In this document: positions 8,668 to 18,125 of the stretch, in pieces
Numbering within the stretch: the stretch's first letter is position 1
Layout: every line of letters starts with the position of its first letter
Origin: Paraburkholderia tropica
GTDB lineage: Bacteria; Pseudomonadota; Gammaproteobacteria; Burkholderiales; Burkholderiaceae
Assembly: GCF_900109265.1 (NCBI RefSeq)
Contig: NZ_FNZM01000002.1
Location: 248,001 to 312,000, forward strand
Length of the DNA: 64,000 nucleotides
Direction: 5' to 3'
Notes under the pieces: generated by a model
Seen by the model: only the letters and a program-made list of their open reading frames with translations
Database searches by the model: none
Told to the model about the DNA's origin: nothing
Made by a program: the position numbers and the translations under genes

Positions 8668-9813
8668 ATGACGTTCAAGCTTCACACGCTGTTGCCGGTC
8701 AGCGCCGCCGTGCTCGCATTCGGCGCGATGTGCGCGAATGCATCCGCGGATCAGGTGGTCAAGATCGGTCACGTCGGCCCGCTCACGGGCGGCTCGGCCC
8801 ACCTCGGCAAAGACAACGAAAACGGCGCGCGTCTCGCGATCGAAGAGATCAACGCCAAGGGTCTGACGATCGGCGGCCAGAAGATCACGCTCGCGCTCGA
8901 CGGTCAGGACGACGGTGCCGACCCGCGCCAGGCCACCCAGGTCGCGCAGAAGCTCGTCGACGACAAGGTCGTCGCCGTGATCGGCCATCTGAATTCGGGC
9001 GCATCGATTCCCGCCTCGAAGATCTATAGCGACGCCGGCATCGTGCAGATCTCGCCGTCGTCGACGAATCCGTCCTATACGCAGCAGGGCTTCAAGACCA
9101 CGTACCGCGTGGTCGCCACCGACGCGCAGCAAGGTCCGGCGCTCGCCGACTACGCGCTCAAGAGCCTGAACGTGAAGAGCGTCGCCGTGGTCGACGACTC
9201 GACCGCCTACGGCCAGGGCCTCGCGAACGAGTTCGAAAAGACCGCGAAATCGCTCGGCATGAAGGTCGTTTCGCACGACGCGACCAACGACAAGGCCGTC
9301 GATTTCCGCGCGATTCTCACCAAGATCAAGGGCGAGAATCCGGACGCGATCATGTACGGCGGCATGGATTCCACCGGCGGTCCGTTCGCCAAGCAGGCGC
9401 GCCAGCTCGGCCTGCGCGCGAAGGTGCTGGCGGGCGACGGCGTCTGCACGGAAAGCCTCGCGCAGCTCGCGGGCGCGGCGGCGGACAACATCGTCTGCTC
9501 GCAGGCCGGCATGGCGCTCGAGCGCATGGACGGCGGTGCGGCGTTCTCGGCGAAGTATCAGAAGCGCTTCGGCCATCCGGTCGAATACGATGCGCCGTTC
9601 ACCTATGACGCGGTGTATATCGTCGTCGATGCGATGAAGCGCGCGAACTCGACCGACCACGCGAAGATCCTCGCGGAAATCCCGAGCACAAACTACAAGG
9701 GCGTGATTGGCGAGACCGCGTTCGATTCGAAGGGCGATTTGAAGCACGGCGTGATCTCGCTCTACAACTACAAGGCGGGCAAGAAGACGCTGCTCGACGT
9801 GGTGAAGATGTAA
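8668..9813 (+). CDS. Branched-chain amino acid ABC transporter substrate-binding protein
   Basis: 381-residue periplasmic type I binding protein of the LivJ/LivK class. The first ~27 residues form a signal peptide (MTFKLH, hydrophobic core, cleavage after ASA). The mature start DQVVKIGHVGPLTGGSAHLG is typical. The longer open frame begins upstream, but ATG 8668 has both the signal peptide and an AGGAG site and is the real start. No permease or ATPase gene is adjacent, so it works with a transporter encoded elsewhere. It binds Leu/Ile/Val or a related amino acid; the exact ligand is unknown. A terminator follows. Confidence 0.92.
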   Translation: MTFKLHTLLPVSAAVLAFGAMCANASADQVVKIGHVGPLTGGSAHLGKDNENGARLAIEEINAKGLTIGGQKITLALDGQDDGADPRQATQVAQKLVDDKVVAVIGHLNSGASIPASKIYSDAGIVQISPSSTNPSYTQQGFKTTYRVVATDAQQGPALADYALKSLNVKSVAVVDDSTAYGQGLANEFEKTAKSLGMKVVSHDATNDKAVDFRAILTKIKGENPDAIMYGGMDSTGGPFAKQARQLGLRAKVLAGDGVCTESLAQLAGAAADNIVCSQAGMALERMDGGAAFSAKYQKRFGHPVEYDAPFTYDAVYIVVDAMKRANSTDHAKILAEIPSTNYKGVIGETAFDSKGDLKHGVISLYNYKAGKKTLLDVVKM

Positions 9814-9902
9814 GTGCGCGCGCCGCGTCACGTTGTGTTGCGCTGATTCACGCCGGGTTACGCGGCAAGCGCGATGCGGCGCCGGTGCGAAAGCGATGCA
9901 AG

Positions 9903-9942
9903 GCGGCCAGTCTGCGCGAGCGGGCTGGCCGTTTTCTTTTAC
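9903..9942 (+). terminator. Terminator after the binding-protein gene
   Basis: CGGCCAG (9904-9910) pairs with CTGGCCG (9925-9931), followed by TTTTCTTTT. It also overlaps the 3' end of the convergent MpaB gene. Confidence 0.8.
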
Positions 9943-10889
9943 GTGGACGATGCCGGCGGGGCGGCCGCGCGTCGGCGCGCGCGTTTCGAGACGCCGTTGA
10001 CGAGCGCCCAGCGCAGCACCGGCGCCACGGCGCGCATGCCGGGCTGCACGACGGCGCGGCGCGCAAAGGCGAAGCGCTCGAAGCCCAGCAGCCGCAGCGC
10101 GAACGGCGGCAGCAGGTCGATGCCCGCCTGACGCATCAGCGCGCCCGCGGGCCGCATCGCGGGGCGCGGCGCGGGTGCGTCCATCAGCACGCGCACGACT
10201 TCGCTCGTGCGCTCGCTGGCGACGAGTTCGGCTTGCATCGATTCGAGGTAGGCGGCGATTTCCGCGCGCGACGTGGGCACCTCGGTCGCGCCCAGCAACT
10301 GCGCGATGCGCGCGACTTCGGCGTAGTACCGATCCTGCTGCGCGCCCGGCAGCGCGGGATTCACATAACGCAGATACGCCGCGAGAAAACTCGACACCTC
10401 GGCCACATGCACCCACGTGAGCAGCGCGGGGTCGCTGGCGCGATACGGGCGTCCGTCGGGCGCGAAACCGGTCACGCTTTCATGGATGGTTTTGACGCGT
10501 GCGATCAGCGCGAGCGCGTCGGCGCGGTTGCCGTAGGTCGTGCCCGCGATGAAGGTCGCGGTGCGGCGCAGGCGGCCGAGGATATCGGTGCGAAAGGTGG
10601 AGTGGTCCCAGACGCCCGCGAGCGCGAGAGGATGAAGCGCCTGCAACAGCAGCGCGCTAATGCCGCCCGCCATCATGCCCGCGAAGTCGGCGTGCACTTT
10701 CCAGCAGATGGCGTCGGGGCCGAACAGGCCGGGATCGCCCGGCGGATTCGAATAATCGAGCTTCGGACCGCTGCCCGTGGTGAGATGCGTGACGCTCTCG
10801 GCGAGCGCCATGCGCAGGCGATGCGAGAGCTGGCCGACGAAGCCGCTCGGCTCGGGAGCGTCGTGGCGGCGGCCGGCGTGCTCGGACAT
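9939..10889 (-). CDS. Oxygenase MpaB family protein (DUF2236)
   Basis: 316-residue protein of the MpaB/latex-clearing-oxygenase superfamily. Indicators are the block GGISALLLQALHPLALAGVWDHS (two halves near residues 75-97), FRTDILGRLRRTATFI and the YGNRADAL segment. Members are haem-dependent oxygenases or structurally related proteins of unknown substrate. No signal peptide is visible. It ends beside a terminator and lies 28 bases downstream of ruvB, so it may be read through from the ruv genes, but a shared role is unlikely. The family is fairly clear, the reaction unknown. Confidence 0.78.
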   Translation of the reverse strand: MSEHAGRRHDAPEPSGFVGQLSHRLRMALAESVTHLTTGSGPKLDYSNPPGDPGLFGPDAICWKVHADFAGMMAGGISALLLQALHPLALAGVWDHSTFRTDILGRLRRTATFIAGTTYGNRADALALIARVKTIHESVTGFAPDGRPYRASDPALLTWVHVAEVSSFLAAYLRYVNPALPGAQQDRYYAEVARIAQLLGATEVPTSRAEIAAYLESMQAELVASERTSEVVRVLMDAPAPRPAMRPAGALMRQAGIDLLPPFALRLLGFERFAFARRAVVQPGMRAVAPVLRWALVNGVSKRARRRAAAPPASST

Positions 10890-10917
10890 CGTGGACTCGC
10901 TCGCGGGACGGCGCGCC

Positions 10918-12006
10918 TTACGACGCGTCCGGCTCCCAGTCGGTGCCGCGCGCGTCGCGGGCGTCGTCGGGCACCGTCAGGCCGAAGTGGCGATAGGTGA
11001 GCTGCGTGGCCACGCGTCCGCGCGGCGTGCGCTGCAAAAAGCCCTGCTGGATCAGATACGGCTCAAGCACGTCCTCGATCGTGTCGCGCTCCTCGCCGAT
11101 CGCGGCGGCGAGGTTGTCCACGCCCACCGGGCCGCCGTCGAACTTGTAGAGAATCGCTTCGAGCAGCTTGCGGTCCATCAGGTCGAAGCCGACGGGATCG
11201 ACGTCGAGCATGCGCAGTGCGGCGTCGGCGACCTGCGCGGTGATCGAGCCGTCGGCCTTCACTTCGGCATAGTCGCGCACGCGGCGCAGCAGGCGGTTGG
11301 CGATACGCGGCGTGCCGCGCGAGCGGCGCGCGATTTCGAGCGCGCCGTCGGGATGAATCTGCGCGCCGAGCAGCGCGGCCGAGCGCTGCACGATCCGCGA
11401 GAGTTCGCCCGCGTTGTAGAACTCGAGCCGCGAGACGATGCCGAAGCGGTCGCGCAGCGGGTTCGTGAGCATGCCCGCGCGCGTGGTCGCGCCGACGAGC
11501 GTGAACGGCTGGAGATCGAGTTTCACGCTGCGCGCGGCCGGACCTTCGCCGATCATGATGTCGATCTGATAGTCCTCGAGCGCCGGATACAGGATTTCCT
11601 CGACGACCGGCGAGAGCCGGTGAATTTCGTCGATGAACAGCACGTCGTGCGCTTCGAGATTGGTGAGCAGCGCGGCGAGGTCGCCCGCGCGTTCGAGCAC
11701 CGGTCCCGACGTCTGCCGCAGATTGACCCCCATTTCGCGCGCGATGATGTGCGCGAGCGTGGTCTTGCCCAGACCGGGCGGCCCGAACAGCAGCACGTGG
11801 TCGAGCGGCTCGGAGCGGCGCTTGGCGGCTTCGATGAAGATTTCGAGCTGGCCGCGCACCTTTTCCTGGCCGACGTATTCCTCGAGCTGACGCGGGCGCA
11901 GCGCGCGCTCGAACGCCTCTTCGCCGGACGAGGCGGGCGAGGCGGAAATCACGCGCTCGGGCGCGGCGCTGACGCGGTTGGCGGCGAGTTTGTCGGTTTC
12001 GATCAT
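10918..12006 (-). CDS. ruvB: Holliday junction branch migration helicase RuvB
   Basis: 362-residue AAA+ motor that drives branch migration with RuvA. Walker A is GPPGLGKT at residues 75-82 and Walker B DEIH at 126-129; the winged-helix domain is C-terminal. Length is a little above E. coli because of an N-terminal polar extension and a charged tail. The ATG lies only 6 bases after a minus-strand TACAAT (12013-12018) and has no Shine-Dalgarno sequence, suggesting a leaderless transcript in addition to read-through from ruvA (155 bases upstream). Confidence 0.97.
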   Translation of the reverse strand: MIETDKLAANRVSAAPERVISASPASSGEEAFERALRPRQLEEYVGQEKVRGQLEIFIEAAKRRSEPLDHVLLFGPPGLGKTTLAHIIAREMGVNLRQTSGPVLERAGDLAALLTNLEAHDVLFIDEIHRLSPVVEEILYPALEDYQIDIMIGEGPAARSVKLDLQPFTLVGATTRAGMLTNPLRDRFGIVSRLEFYNAGELSRIVQRSAALLGAQIHPDGALEIARRSRGTPRIANRLLRRVRDYAEVKADGSITAQVADAALRMLDVDPVGFDLMDRKLLEAILYKFDGGPVGVDNLAAAIGEERDTIEDVLEPYLIQQGFLQRTPRGRVATQLTYRHFGLTVPDDARDARGTDWEPDAS

Positions 12007-12161
12007 GCAGCGATTGTACCGCGCGACCTGGGCGCGGGCAGGGCGCTTTCAGGCCGCGCGGCGCGTTGTTCCGCTTCGCAACTAACAGCCGACGTTGGGC
12101 CTCAATGCAGCACTTCACGCAGCGTGCGACGTCCTGCGCCGCACGCGAGCGTGGCGGACGC

Positions 12162-12743
12162 TCAACCCTTCGACAGCGCCTTGAGCGCGAGCTTGATGCC
12201 TTCGGACACGCCCGTGCCGGCCGGCACGTTCTTGATGGCCGCGACGCCTTCCTTTTCGGAATAGCCGAGCGCGAGCAGCGCGTTGAGGATGTCGCTGGCG
12301 TGATCGGACGGCGACGCCGCAGCGGCCATCGCGCCCAGGTCGGCGCCGAGCTTGCCCTTGAGTTCGAGCAGCAGACGTTCGGCCGTTTTCTTGCCGATGC
12401 CGGGCACGCGCGTGAGGCGCGCGGAATCCTGCATGGAGACCGCCTGCGCGAGGTCGTTGACGCTCATGCCCGAGAGCACCGCGAGCGCCATGCGCGCACC
12501 GATGCCGCTGATCTTGAGCAATTCGCGAAACGTGGCGCGTTCTTCGATCGTGCCGAAGCCGTAGAGCAGATGCGCGTCTTCGCGCACGATCATCTGCGTG
12601 AGCAGCACGACTTTTTCGCCATTGCTGGGCAGGTTGTAGAACGTGCTCATCGGCACGTCGACTTCGTAGCCGACGCCGTTGCAGTCGATGAGCAGGTGCG
12701 GCGGGTTCTTTTCCAGCAGTACGCCGGCAATGCGACCGATCAT
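12162..12743 (-). CDS. ruvA: Holliday junction branch migration protein RuvA
   Basis: 193-residue tetrameric Holliday-junction binder. N-terminal OB fold ([13 protein letters not shown]), two helix-hairpin-helix motifs ([16 protein letters not shown] and [15 protein letters not shown]), and the C-terminal domain that touches RuvB. It lies between ruvC (110 bases upstream) and ruvB, the usual ruvC-ruvA-ruvB order. Confidence 0.97.
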   Translation of the reverse strand: MIGRIAGVLLEKNPPHLLIDCNGVGYEVDVPMSTFYNLPSNGEKVVLLTQMIVREDAHLLYGFGTIEERATFRELLKISGIGARMALAVLSGMSVNDLAQAVSMQDSARLTRVPGIGKKTAERLLLELKGKLGADLGAMAAAASPSDHASDILNALLALGYSEKEGVAAIKNVPAGTGVSEGIKLALKALSKG

Positions 12744-12853
12744 GGCGGATTCAGTGATGAGGGAAAGCGCAGAGTGTAGCGGAGCGCGGCGCGCGCGCGG
12801 TCAACGTTAGCCGTCCGGCCAGGATTTTGCGGCGCGATCAGCCGGTCAGCCAA

Positions 12854-13396
12854 TCAACCAATCAATCGCCCGCGCCGCACGCGCACGCCTTTTTTCGCGA
12901 GCGCGGGCGCAATGCCGCCGAGCGTCGCGAGCGTGTCGCCGCCGTGAGCGTGGCAGATCGCCATGCCGAGCGCGTCGGCGGCGTCGGTGCCCGGCGTGCC
13001 GGCGAGGTTCAGCAGGCGCACGACCATCTGCTGCATCTGCTCCTTGGTCGCGCGACCGTAGCCGACCACGGCCTGCTTGAGCTGCAGCGCGGTGTATTCG
13101 GCCACCGGCACGCCGCCGGAAACCAGCCCGCAGATGGCCGCGCCGCGCGCCTGGCCGAGCAGCAGCGTCGACTGCGGATTGACGTTGACGAAGACTTTTT
13201 CGATCGCGGCCTGGTCGGGCGCGTGCTGGCGGATCAGCGTCGAAACGCCTTCGAAGATCGTGCCCAGGCGCGTCGGCAGATCGGCATCGGCGGTGCGGAT
13301 GACGCCGCTCGCGACGTAGGAAAGCGTGTGGCCGTGACGTTCGATCACGCCGAAGCCCGTGACGCGCAAGCCGGGGTCGATGCCGAGAATTCTCAT
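12854..13396 (-). CDS. ruvC: Holliday junction resolvase RuvC
   Basis: 180-residue endonuclease that cuts Holliday junctions. The start is the ATG at 13396 ([16 protein letters not shown]), which places the first catalytic Asp at residue 7; an upstream in-frame extension of 30 residues has no family support. Other acidic residues are in IEKVFVNVN (about residues 66-74) and in [14 protein letters not shown] (about 138-151). First gene of the ruv cluster, separated from purH by a strong terminator. Confidence 0.96.
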   Translation of the reverse strand: MRILGIDPGLRVTGFGVIERHGHTLSYVASGVIRTADADLPTRLGTIFEGVSTLIRQHAPDQAAIEKVFVNVNPQSTLLLGQARGAAICGLVSGGVPVAEYTALQLKQAVVGYGRATKEQMQQMVVRLLNLAGTPGTDAADALGMAICHAHGGDTLATLGGIAPALAKKGVRVRRGRLIG

Positions 13397-13500
13397 GAAA
13401 TGCGGGAAAAACGAGTGTGTTTCGGATGGTACAACGAATGCCGGCGATGCCGCGAGCCATGCGCGGCACGGCGTGGCCTCATGCACGTGCGACGCGCCGC

Positions 13501-13540
13501 AAAGAAAAAGCCCGCTGGACGCGTGGTCCAGCGGGCTTTC
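13501..13540 (-). terminator. Terminator of purH
   Basis: An 11-bp perfect stem GCCCGCTGGAC with GTCCAGCGGGC (13510-13536) around GCGTG. On the minus strand it is followed by TTTTTCTTT, ending purH before ruvC. Confidence 0.9.
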
Positions 13541-13581
13541 GCCTGTTAAAGCGTGCCGATCAGCTGCGGATCAGCGATGAA

Positions 13582-15147
13582 TCAATGACGGAAGTGGCGA
13601 ATGCCCGTCATGACCATGGCGATGTTGTGCTCGTCGGCGGCGGCGATCACTTCGTCGTCGCGCATCGAGCCGCCCGGTTGGATCACGCAGGTCGCACCCG
13701 CGTTGACCACCACGTCGAGGCCGTCACGGAACGGGAAGAACGCGTCCGACGCCACAGCCGAACCCGCGAGCTTCAGGCCCGCGTTTTCCGCCTTGATGCT
13801 GGCGATGCGCGCCGAGTCCACGCGGCTCATCTGGCCCGCGCCCACGCCCATCGTCATGCCGTTCGCGCAGAACACGATGGCGTTCGACTTCACGAACTTC
13901 GCGACGCGCCAGGCGAACAGCAGATCGTCCATTTCCTTCGGCGTCGGGTGACGCTTCGTCACGACGCGCAGTTCGTGCGGCTGCACGTTCTTCGAATCGA
14001 GCGACTGCACCAGCAGGCCGCCGCCCACGCGCTTCAGATCGAACGCGTTATGGCCTTCGCCCAGCGCGATTTCGAGCAGACGCACGTTCTGCTTCGCCGC
14101 GAACACGGCCTTGGCCGCGTCCGAGAACGACGGCGCGATCAGCACTTCGACGAACTGCTTCGACACGGCTTGCGCCGCGGCTTCGTCCACTTCGCGGTTG
14201 AAGGCGATGATGCCGCCGAACGCCGAGGTCGGATCGGTCTGGAACGCCTTCGAATACGATTCGAGCGCGTCCGTGCCCACCGCCACGCCGCACGGATTCG
14301 CATGCTTGACGATCACGCAGGCGGGCACGTCGAAGGTCTTGACGCATTCCCACGCCGCGTCGGAGTCGGCGATGTTGTTGTACGACAGTTCCTTGCCCTG
14401 GAGCTGCTTGTAGTTCGCGAGCGCGCCGGCGGGCGAGGCCAGATCGCGGTAGAACGCGGCGCTCTGGTGCGGGTTCTCGCCGTAGCGCAGGTCCTGCACC
14501 TTGTCGAACGCGAGGTTCAACGTAGCCGGGTAGGCGTTGCGCGACTTGTGCTCCAGCGCGTCGGTCAGGCTCGTCAGATAGTTCGTGATCGCGCCGTCGT
14601 ACTGCGCCGTGTGCGCGAACACCTTGGTCGCGAGGCGGAAGTTCGTGGCGTAGCCGACGTTGTTGCCGTTCGCGCGCATCTCTTCGAGCACCGTCGCGTA
14701 GTCGGTCGGGTCGACCACCACCGTGACGTCGCGATGATTCTTCGCCGCCGAGCGCAGCATGGTCGGGCCGCCGATGTCGATGTTCTCGATCGCGTCTTCC
14801 AGCGAGCACTCTTCCTTCGAGATCGTCTGGACGAACGGGTAGAGGTTCACGACCAGCAGGTCGATCGTCGGGATGTCGTGCTTTTCGAGCGCGGCCATGT
14901 GTTCCGGCAGGTCGCGGCGCGCGAGGATGCCGCCGTGAACCTTCGGATGCAGCGTCTTCACGCGCCCATCGAGCATTTCCGGAAAGCCGGTGTAGTCGGC
15001 GACTTCGGTCACGGGCAGGCCCGCGTCCGCGAGCAGTTTCGCGGTGCCGCCGGTCGAAAGGATCTTGACGCCGAGGTCCGACAGCGATTTCGCGAAGTCG
15101 ACGATGCCTGACTTGTCGGAAACGGAGATGAGCGCTTGCTTGATCAT
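13582..15147 (-). CDS. purH: Bifunctional AICAR transformylase / IMP cyclohydrolase
   Basis: 521 residues, the usual length. It catalyses the last two steps of IMP synthesis. The N-terminal cyclohydrolase domain begins [20 protein letters not shown] and contains STGGTAKLL and [15 protein letters not shown]; the transformylase half contains the KHANPCG motif (about residue 275) and ends with the conserved [12 protein letters not shown] and [11 protein letters not shown]. It lies 64 bases downstream of fis and may extend the dusB-fis unit. Confidence 0.98.
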   Translation of the reverse strand: MIKQALISVSDKSGIVDFAKSLSDLGVKILSTGGTAKLLADAGLPVTEVADYTGFPEMLDGRVKTLHPKVHGGILARRDLPEHMAALEKHDIPTIDLLVVNLYPFVQTISKEECSLEDAIENIDIGGPTMLRSAAKNHRDVTVVVDPTDYATVLEEMRANGNNVGYATNFRLATKVFAHTAQYDGAITNYLTSLTDALEHKSRNAYPATLNLAFDKVQDLRYGENPHQSAAFYRDLASPAGALANYKQLQGKELSYNNIADSDAAWECVKTFDVPACVIVKHANPCGVAVGTDALESYSKAFQTDPTSAFGGIIAFNREVDEAAAQAVSKQFVEVLIAPSFSDAAKAVFAAKQNVRLLEIALGEGHNAFDLKRVGGGLLVQSLDSKNVQPHELRVVTKRHPTPKEMDDLLFAWRVAKFVKSNAIVFCANGMTMGVGAGQMSRVDSARIASIKAENAGLKLAGSAVASDAFFPFRDGLDVVVNAGATCVIQPGGSMRDDEVIAAADEHNIAMVMTGIRHFRH

Positions 15148-15211
15148 GATGGGGGAGAGTTGCCGGGAGATCGAGGAGTGAGCGCCGGAAGCGGCAGGCG
15201 GGCGACGGCCG

Positions 15212-15445
15212 TTACAGCAGGCCGTGCTGCTGGAGCTTCTTGCGCAGCGTATTGCGGTTGATGCCGAGATACTCGGCGGCCAGCGACTGGTTGCCGCCGG
15301 CCTGCTCGAGCACCACCTCGAGCATCGGTTTTTCGACGCACGCCATCACCATTTCATAGACGTCGTGCGGATTGGAGCCGTCGAGGTCCTGGAAATACAT
15401 GCCCAGACTCTCGCGGACGGATTGTTCGATGTTGTGCTTGCTCAT
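15212..15445 (-). CDS. fis: Fis family nucleoid-associated DNA-binding protein
   Basis: 77-residue Fis homologue, shorter than the 98 of E. coli as is normal in betaproteobacteria. The C-terminal helix-turn-helix is clear ([21 protein letters not shown] split around residues 50-70) and the N-terminal part forms the dimer. The start is ATG 15445, which overlaps the dusB stop by 4 bases (ATGA), so translation is coupled. Fis bends DNA and tunes rRNA promoters and recombination. The dusB-fis order is the same as in E. coli. Confidence 0.95.
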   Translation of the reverse strand: MSKHNIEQSVRESLGMYFQDLDGSNPHDVYEMVMACVEKPMLEVVLEQAGGNQSLAAEYLGINRNTLRKKLQQHGLL

Positions 15446-16542
15446 GCTGCCAGTCGATCGGTTGGTTCGCGCCCGCCGTTTTGCTCGCCTTCCGCGCCGC
15501 TTTCTTCGTCGACATAGACGAGACGGTCGGATACGGCCTTCTGCTCGTCGAAGAACTGGTTGACGGCGGCGAGCTGTTCGCGCGTGGTGTCCAGCGTATT
15601 CATGCGGTGCCGGAAGGTATTGGCGCCGCAAAGGCCGCGAGTGTACCAGCCGATATGCTTGCGCGCAGTACGCACGCCCGTAAACTCGCCATAAAACGCG
15701 TAGTGGTCCTCCAGATGCTCATTCATGATGGTCTGGATTTCGTCCACGCGCGGCGACGGCAGCAGCTCGCCGGTGACGAGGAAATGCTCGATTTCGCGGA
15801 ACAGCCACGGACGCCCCTGCGCAGCTCGGCCGATCATGATCGCGTCGGCGCCGGTGACGGCGAGCACGTGCTGCGCCTTCTGCGGCGTGCGGATGTCGCC
15901 GTTGGCGACGACCGGAATGCGCGCGGCGGCCTTCACGGCGGCAATCGTTTCGTACTCCGCGTCGCCGTGATAGAGGTCGGCGCGCGTGCGGCCGTGCACG
16001 GTGAGCATGGCGATGCCGCTTTCCTCGGCGATGCGCGCGATGGTCAGCGCGTTGCGGTTGTCGCGGTCCCAGCCGGTGCGGATCTTGAGCGTGACGGGCA
16101 CGGCGTCCGGCCCCACGCCCACGGCGTCCACCACGGCCTTGACGATGCGTGCGACGAGCGGCTCGTTTTGCAGCAGCGCGGAACCGGCGGCCACGTTACA
16201 GACCTTTTTTGCCGGGCAGCCCATGTTGATGTCGATGATCTGCGCGCCGTTTGCGACGTTATACCGCGCCGCTTCGGCCATCATCTGCGGGTCGGCGCCC
16301 GCGATCTGCACGGAAATGGGTTCCACTTCGCCCGCGTGATTGGCGCGGCGCATGGTCTTTTCGCTCTTCCAGAGCTGCGCGTTCGACGCGACCATTTCCG
16401 ACACGGCGTAACCCGCGCCGAGACGCTTGCACAACTGGCGGAACGGCCGGTCGGTGACGCCCGCCATCGGGGCGACGAACAGGTTGTTACGCAGGCTGTG
16501 ACGGCCGATGGTAAGGCCGAGGGGGGACCCGGATGTGGACAT
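15442..16542 (-). CDS. dusB: tRNA-dihydrouridine synthase B
   Basis: 366-residue FMN enzyme that reduces uridine to dihydrouridine in the tRNA D-loop. N-terminal VAPMAGVTDRPFR, the catalytic cysteine in NMGCPAKKV, the LKIRTGWD motif and the C-terminal helical tRNA-binding domain match DusB. The start is taken as ATG 16542 (MSTSGSPLGLTIG); a longer in-frame extension of 24 residues lacks family support. A C-terminal tail of about 30 acidic residues extends past the normal end. It overlaps fis by 4 bases. Confidence 0.95.
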   Translation of the reverse strand: MSTSGSPLGLTIGRHSLRNNLFVAPMAGVTDRPFRQLCKRLGAGYAVSEMVASNAQLWKSEKTMRRANHAGEVEPISVQIAGADPQMMAEAARYNVANGAQIIDINMGCPAKKVCNVAAGSALLQNEPLVARIVKAVVDAVGVGPDAVPVTLKIRTGWDRDNRNALTIARIAEESGIAMLTVHGRTRADLYHGDAEYETIAAVKAAARIPVVANGDIRTPQKAQHVLAVTGADAIMIGRAAQGRPWLFREIEHFLVTGELLPSPRVDEIQTIMNEHLEDHYAFYGEFTGVRTARKHIGWYTRGLCGANTFRHRMNTLDTTREQLAAVNQFFDEQKAVSDRLVYVDEESGAEGEQNGGREPTDRLAA

Positions 16543-16791
16543 GACGCGCGAAAAATGCAGCGGCGCGCCCGGTTGGCTCCGACAGAGGTCGAAGCAGGCG
16601 GCGCGGCGGCTCAAAAGGGGAAACGTCTATTTTAGCGTTAACAAGATGCGGGGGCTCGGGTCGCGGACCCTGGTGTGGCGGGGGCGTTGATGGAATCGAG
16701 GCTGCGCGGGCCGGGCGGGGACGCCCCGGCGCGCTGCTTTTAAATACGATTCGACCCTGAGCGCAATTTCAACCGCGGACGCTGTGCCGCC

Positions 16792-18099
16792 TCAACTGCG
16801 CTGCCCGAACATCATCTGCCGCGCGAGCGCCGCCTTTACGGGCGGCACGAATTCGAGCGCAGTCAATGCGAGGCCGCGCAGCGTCGCGAGCGGCGGGAAA
16901 TCGATGGTGAACAGACGCGCGAGCGTGTCGGTGGCGCCGATCGTCAGGCGGCGGTCGAGGGCGCGGCGGCCCGCGAAATCGGCGAGCGCGAGCGGCGTGG
17001 CGCCGTGTTGCGCGAGCGCGTCGGCGAGCGCGTGGGCGTCGCGCAGACCGAGATTGAGACCTTGTCCCGCGACCGGATGCAGGGTTTGCGCCGCGTTGCC
17101 GACCGCCGCGATGCGGCTTTGGCCCGACACCAGCGTGTCGAGCGCCGTGAGGCCGAGCGGAAACGATGCGCGTCCGTGGATCTGCGTGAAGCGGCCCATG
17201 CGTGCGCCGAACGCCGCGCCGAGTTCGGCGAGGAAATCGGTGTCGGAAAGGGCCGCGCGGCGTTCGGCTTCGTCCGGCGCGCTGCACCAGACGAGCGCGT
17301 AATCGGCGCCGCGCACGCCGCCCATCGGCAGCAGCGCGATCGGGCCTTCCTCGGTGAAGCGTTCCCACGCCACGTGCAGCTGCGGCGCCGAGACCGTCAC
17401 CACGCCGACGAGCGCTGTCTGGCCGTAATCGCGCGTACGCTTTTGCGTCGGCGATTCGGGCGCGGAGTCGGCTTCATCGATATCAACATCGGCTTCAGCG
17501 CGCGATTCATCAGAAGCTTCCTGCTTCTTTTTCCGTTCCGATTGCGCGCGATACAGCCCGCCTTCCGCGTTCACGAGAATGCGCGCACGCAGCGTACGCA
17601 CGACGCCCGCGCTTTCCACGGGCAGCGTCACGCCGTCGTGATCGACGGTGGGTTCGTGCGCCTGCGTGTGATGCAGCCAGTGCACGCGCGTGCCGGGCAG
17701 CGCCGCCTTGAGCGCGTGCGCGAGCGACTGCACGATCGCACCGTAGCGCGCGACGTAACCGAGCGCGGGCAACGCGTAATCGTGACGGTCGATCAGCGTG
17801 CGGCCGAAGTGACCGCGCTGCGAGACGTGGATGCGCTCGATGGGCGTCGCGTCCTGCGGCCACGCGAGCGCTTGCAGCAGCGTGCGGCTGCCTTGCGAGA
17901 CGGCGATCGCGCGCGGGTCGCCCGCGCAGTCTTCGGGTTCGCGTGCGTCGATCAGCGCGACCGACAGTTGCGCCGTCGCGCTGCGTCCGGCCAGCCAGCC
18001 CGCGAGCGCGAGCCCCACCGGCCCCGCGCCGACGATCAGCACGTCGTAGTCGTAGGGCGCGCGGTCGGCGTGCGTCGAAGGGTCGGTCGCTGCGTTCAT
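16792..18099 (-). CDS. ubiH: UbiH/UbiF-family FAD-dependent ubiquinone hydroxylase
   Basis: 435-residue flavin monooxygenase of ubiquinone synthesis. The FAD motif VGAGPVGLALAG is at residues 23-34 and the second flavin/substrate motif is VGNAAQTLHPVAGQGLNLG near residue 330, normal for this branch (GN in place of GD). It follows pepP by 26 bases, the classic pepP-ubiH order. An unusual charged insertion of about 37 residues (roughly 187-223, rich in K, E, D, S) separates NAEGGLYRAQ from DYGQTALVG. Which ring position it hydroxylates is inferred from context only. Confidence 0.88.
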   Translation of the reverse strand: MNAATDPSTHADRAPYDYDVLIVGAGPVGLALAGWLAGRSATAQLSVALIDAREPEDCAGDPRAIAVSQGSRTLLQALAWPQDATPIERIHVSQRGHFGRTLIDRHDYALPALGYVARYGAIVQSLAHALKAALPGTRVHWLHHTQAHEPTVDHDGVTLPVESAGVVRTLRARILVNAEGGLYRAQSERKKKQEASDESRAEADVDIDEADSAPESPTQKRTRDYGQTALVGVVTVSAPQLHVAWERFTEEGPIALLPMGGVRGADYALVWCSAPDEAERRAALSDTDFLAELGAAFGARMGRFTQIHGRASFPLGLTALDTLVSGQSRIAAVGNAAQTLHPVAGQGLNLGLRDAHALADALAQHGATPLALADFAGRRALDRRLTIGATDTLARLFTIDFPPLATLRGLALTALEFVPPVKAALARQMMFGQRS

Positions 18100-18125
18100 A
18101 GTGGTTCTGTCGGTTCTCGTCGTGC

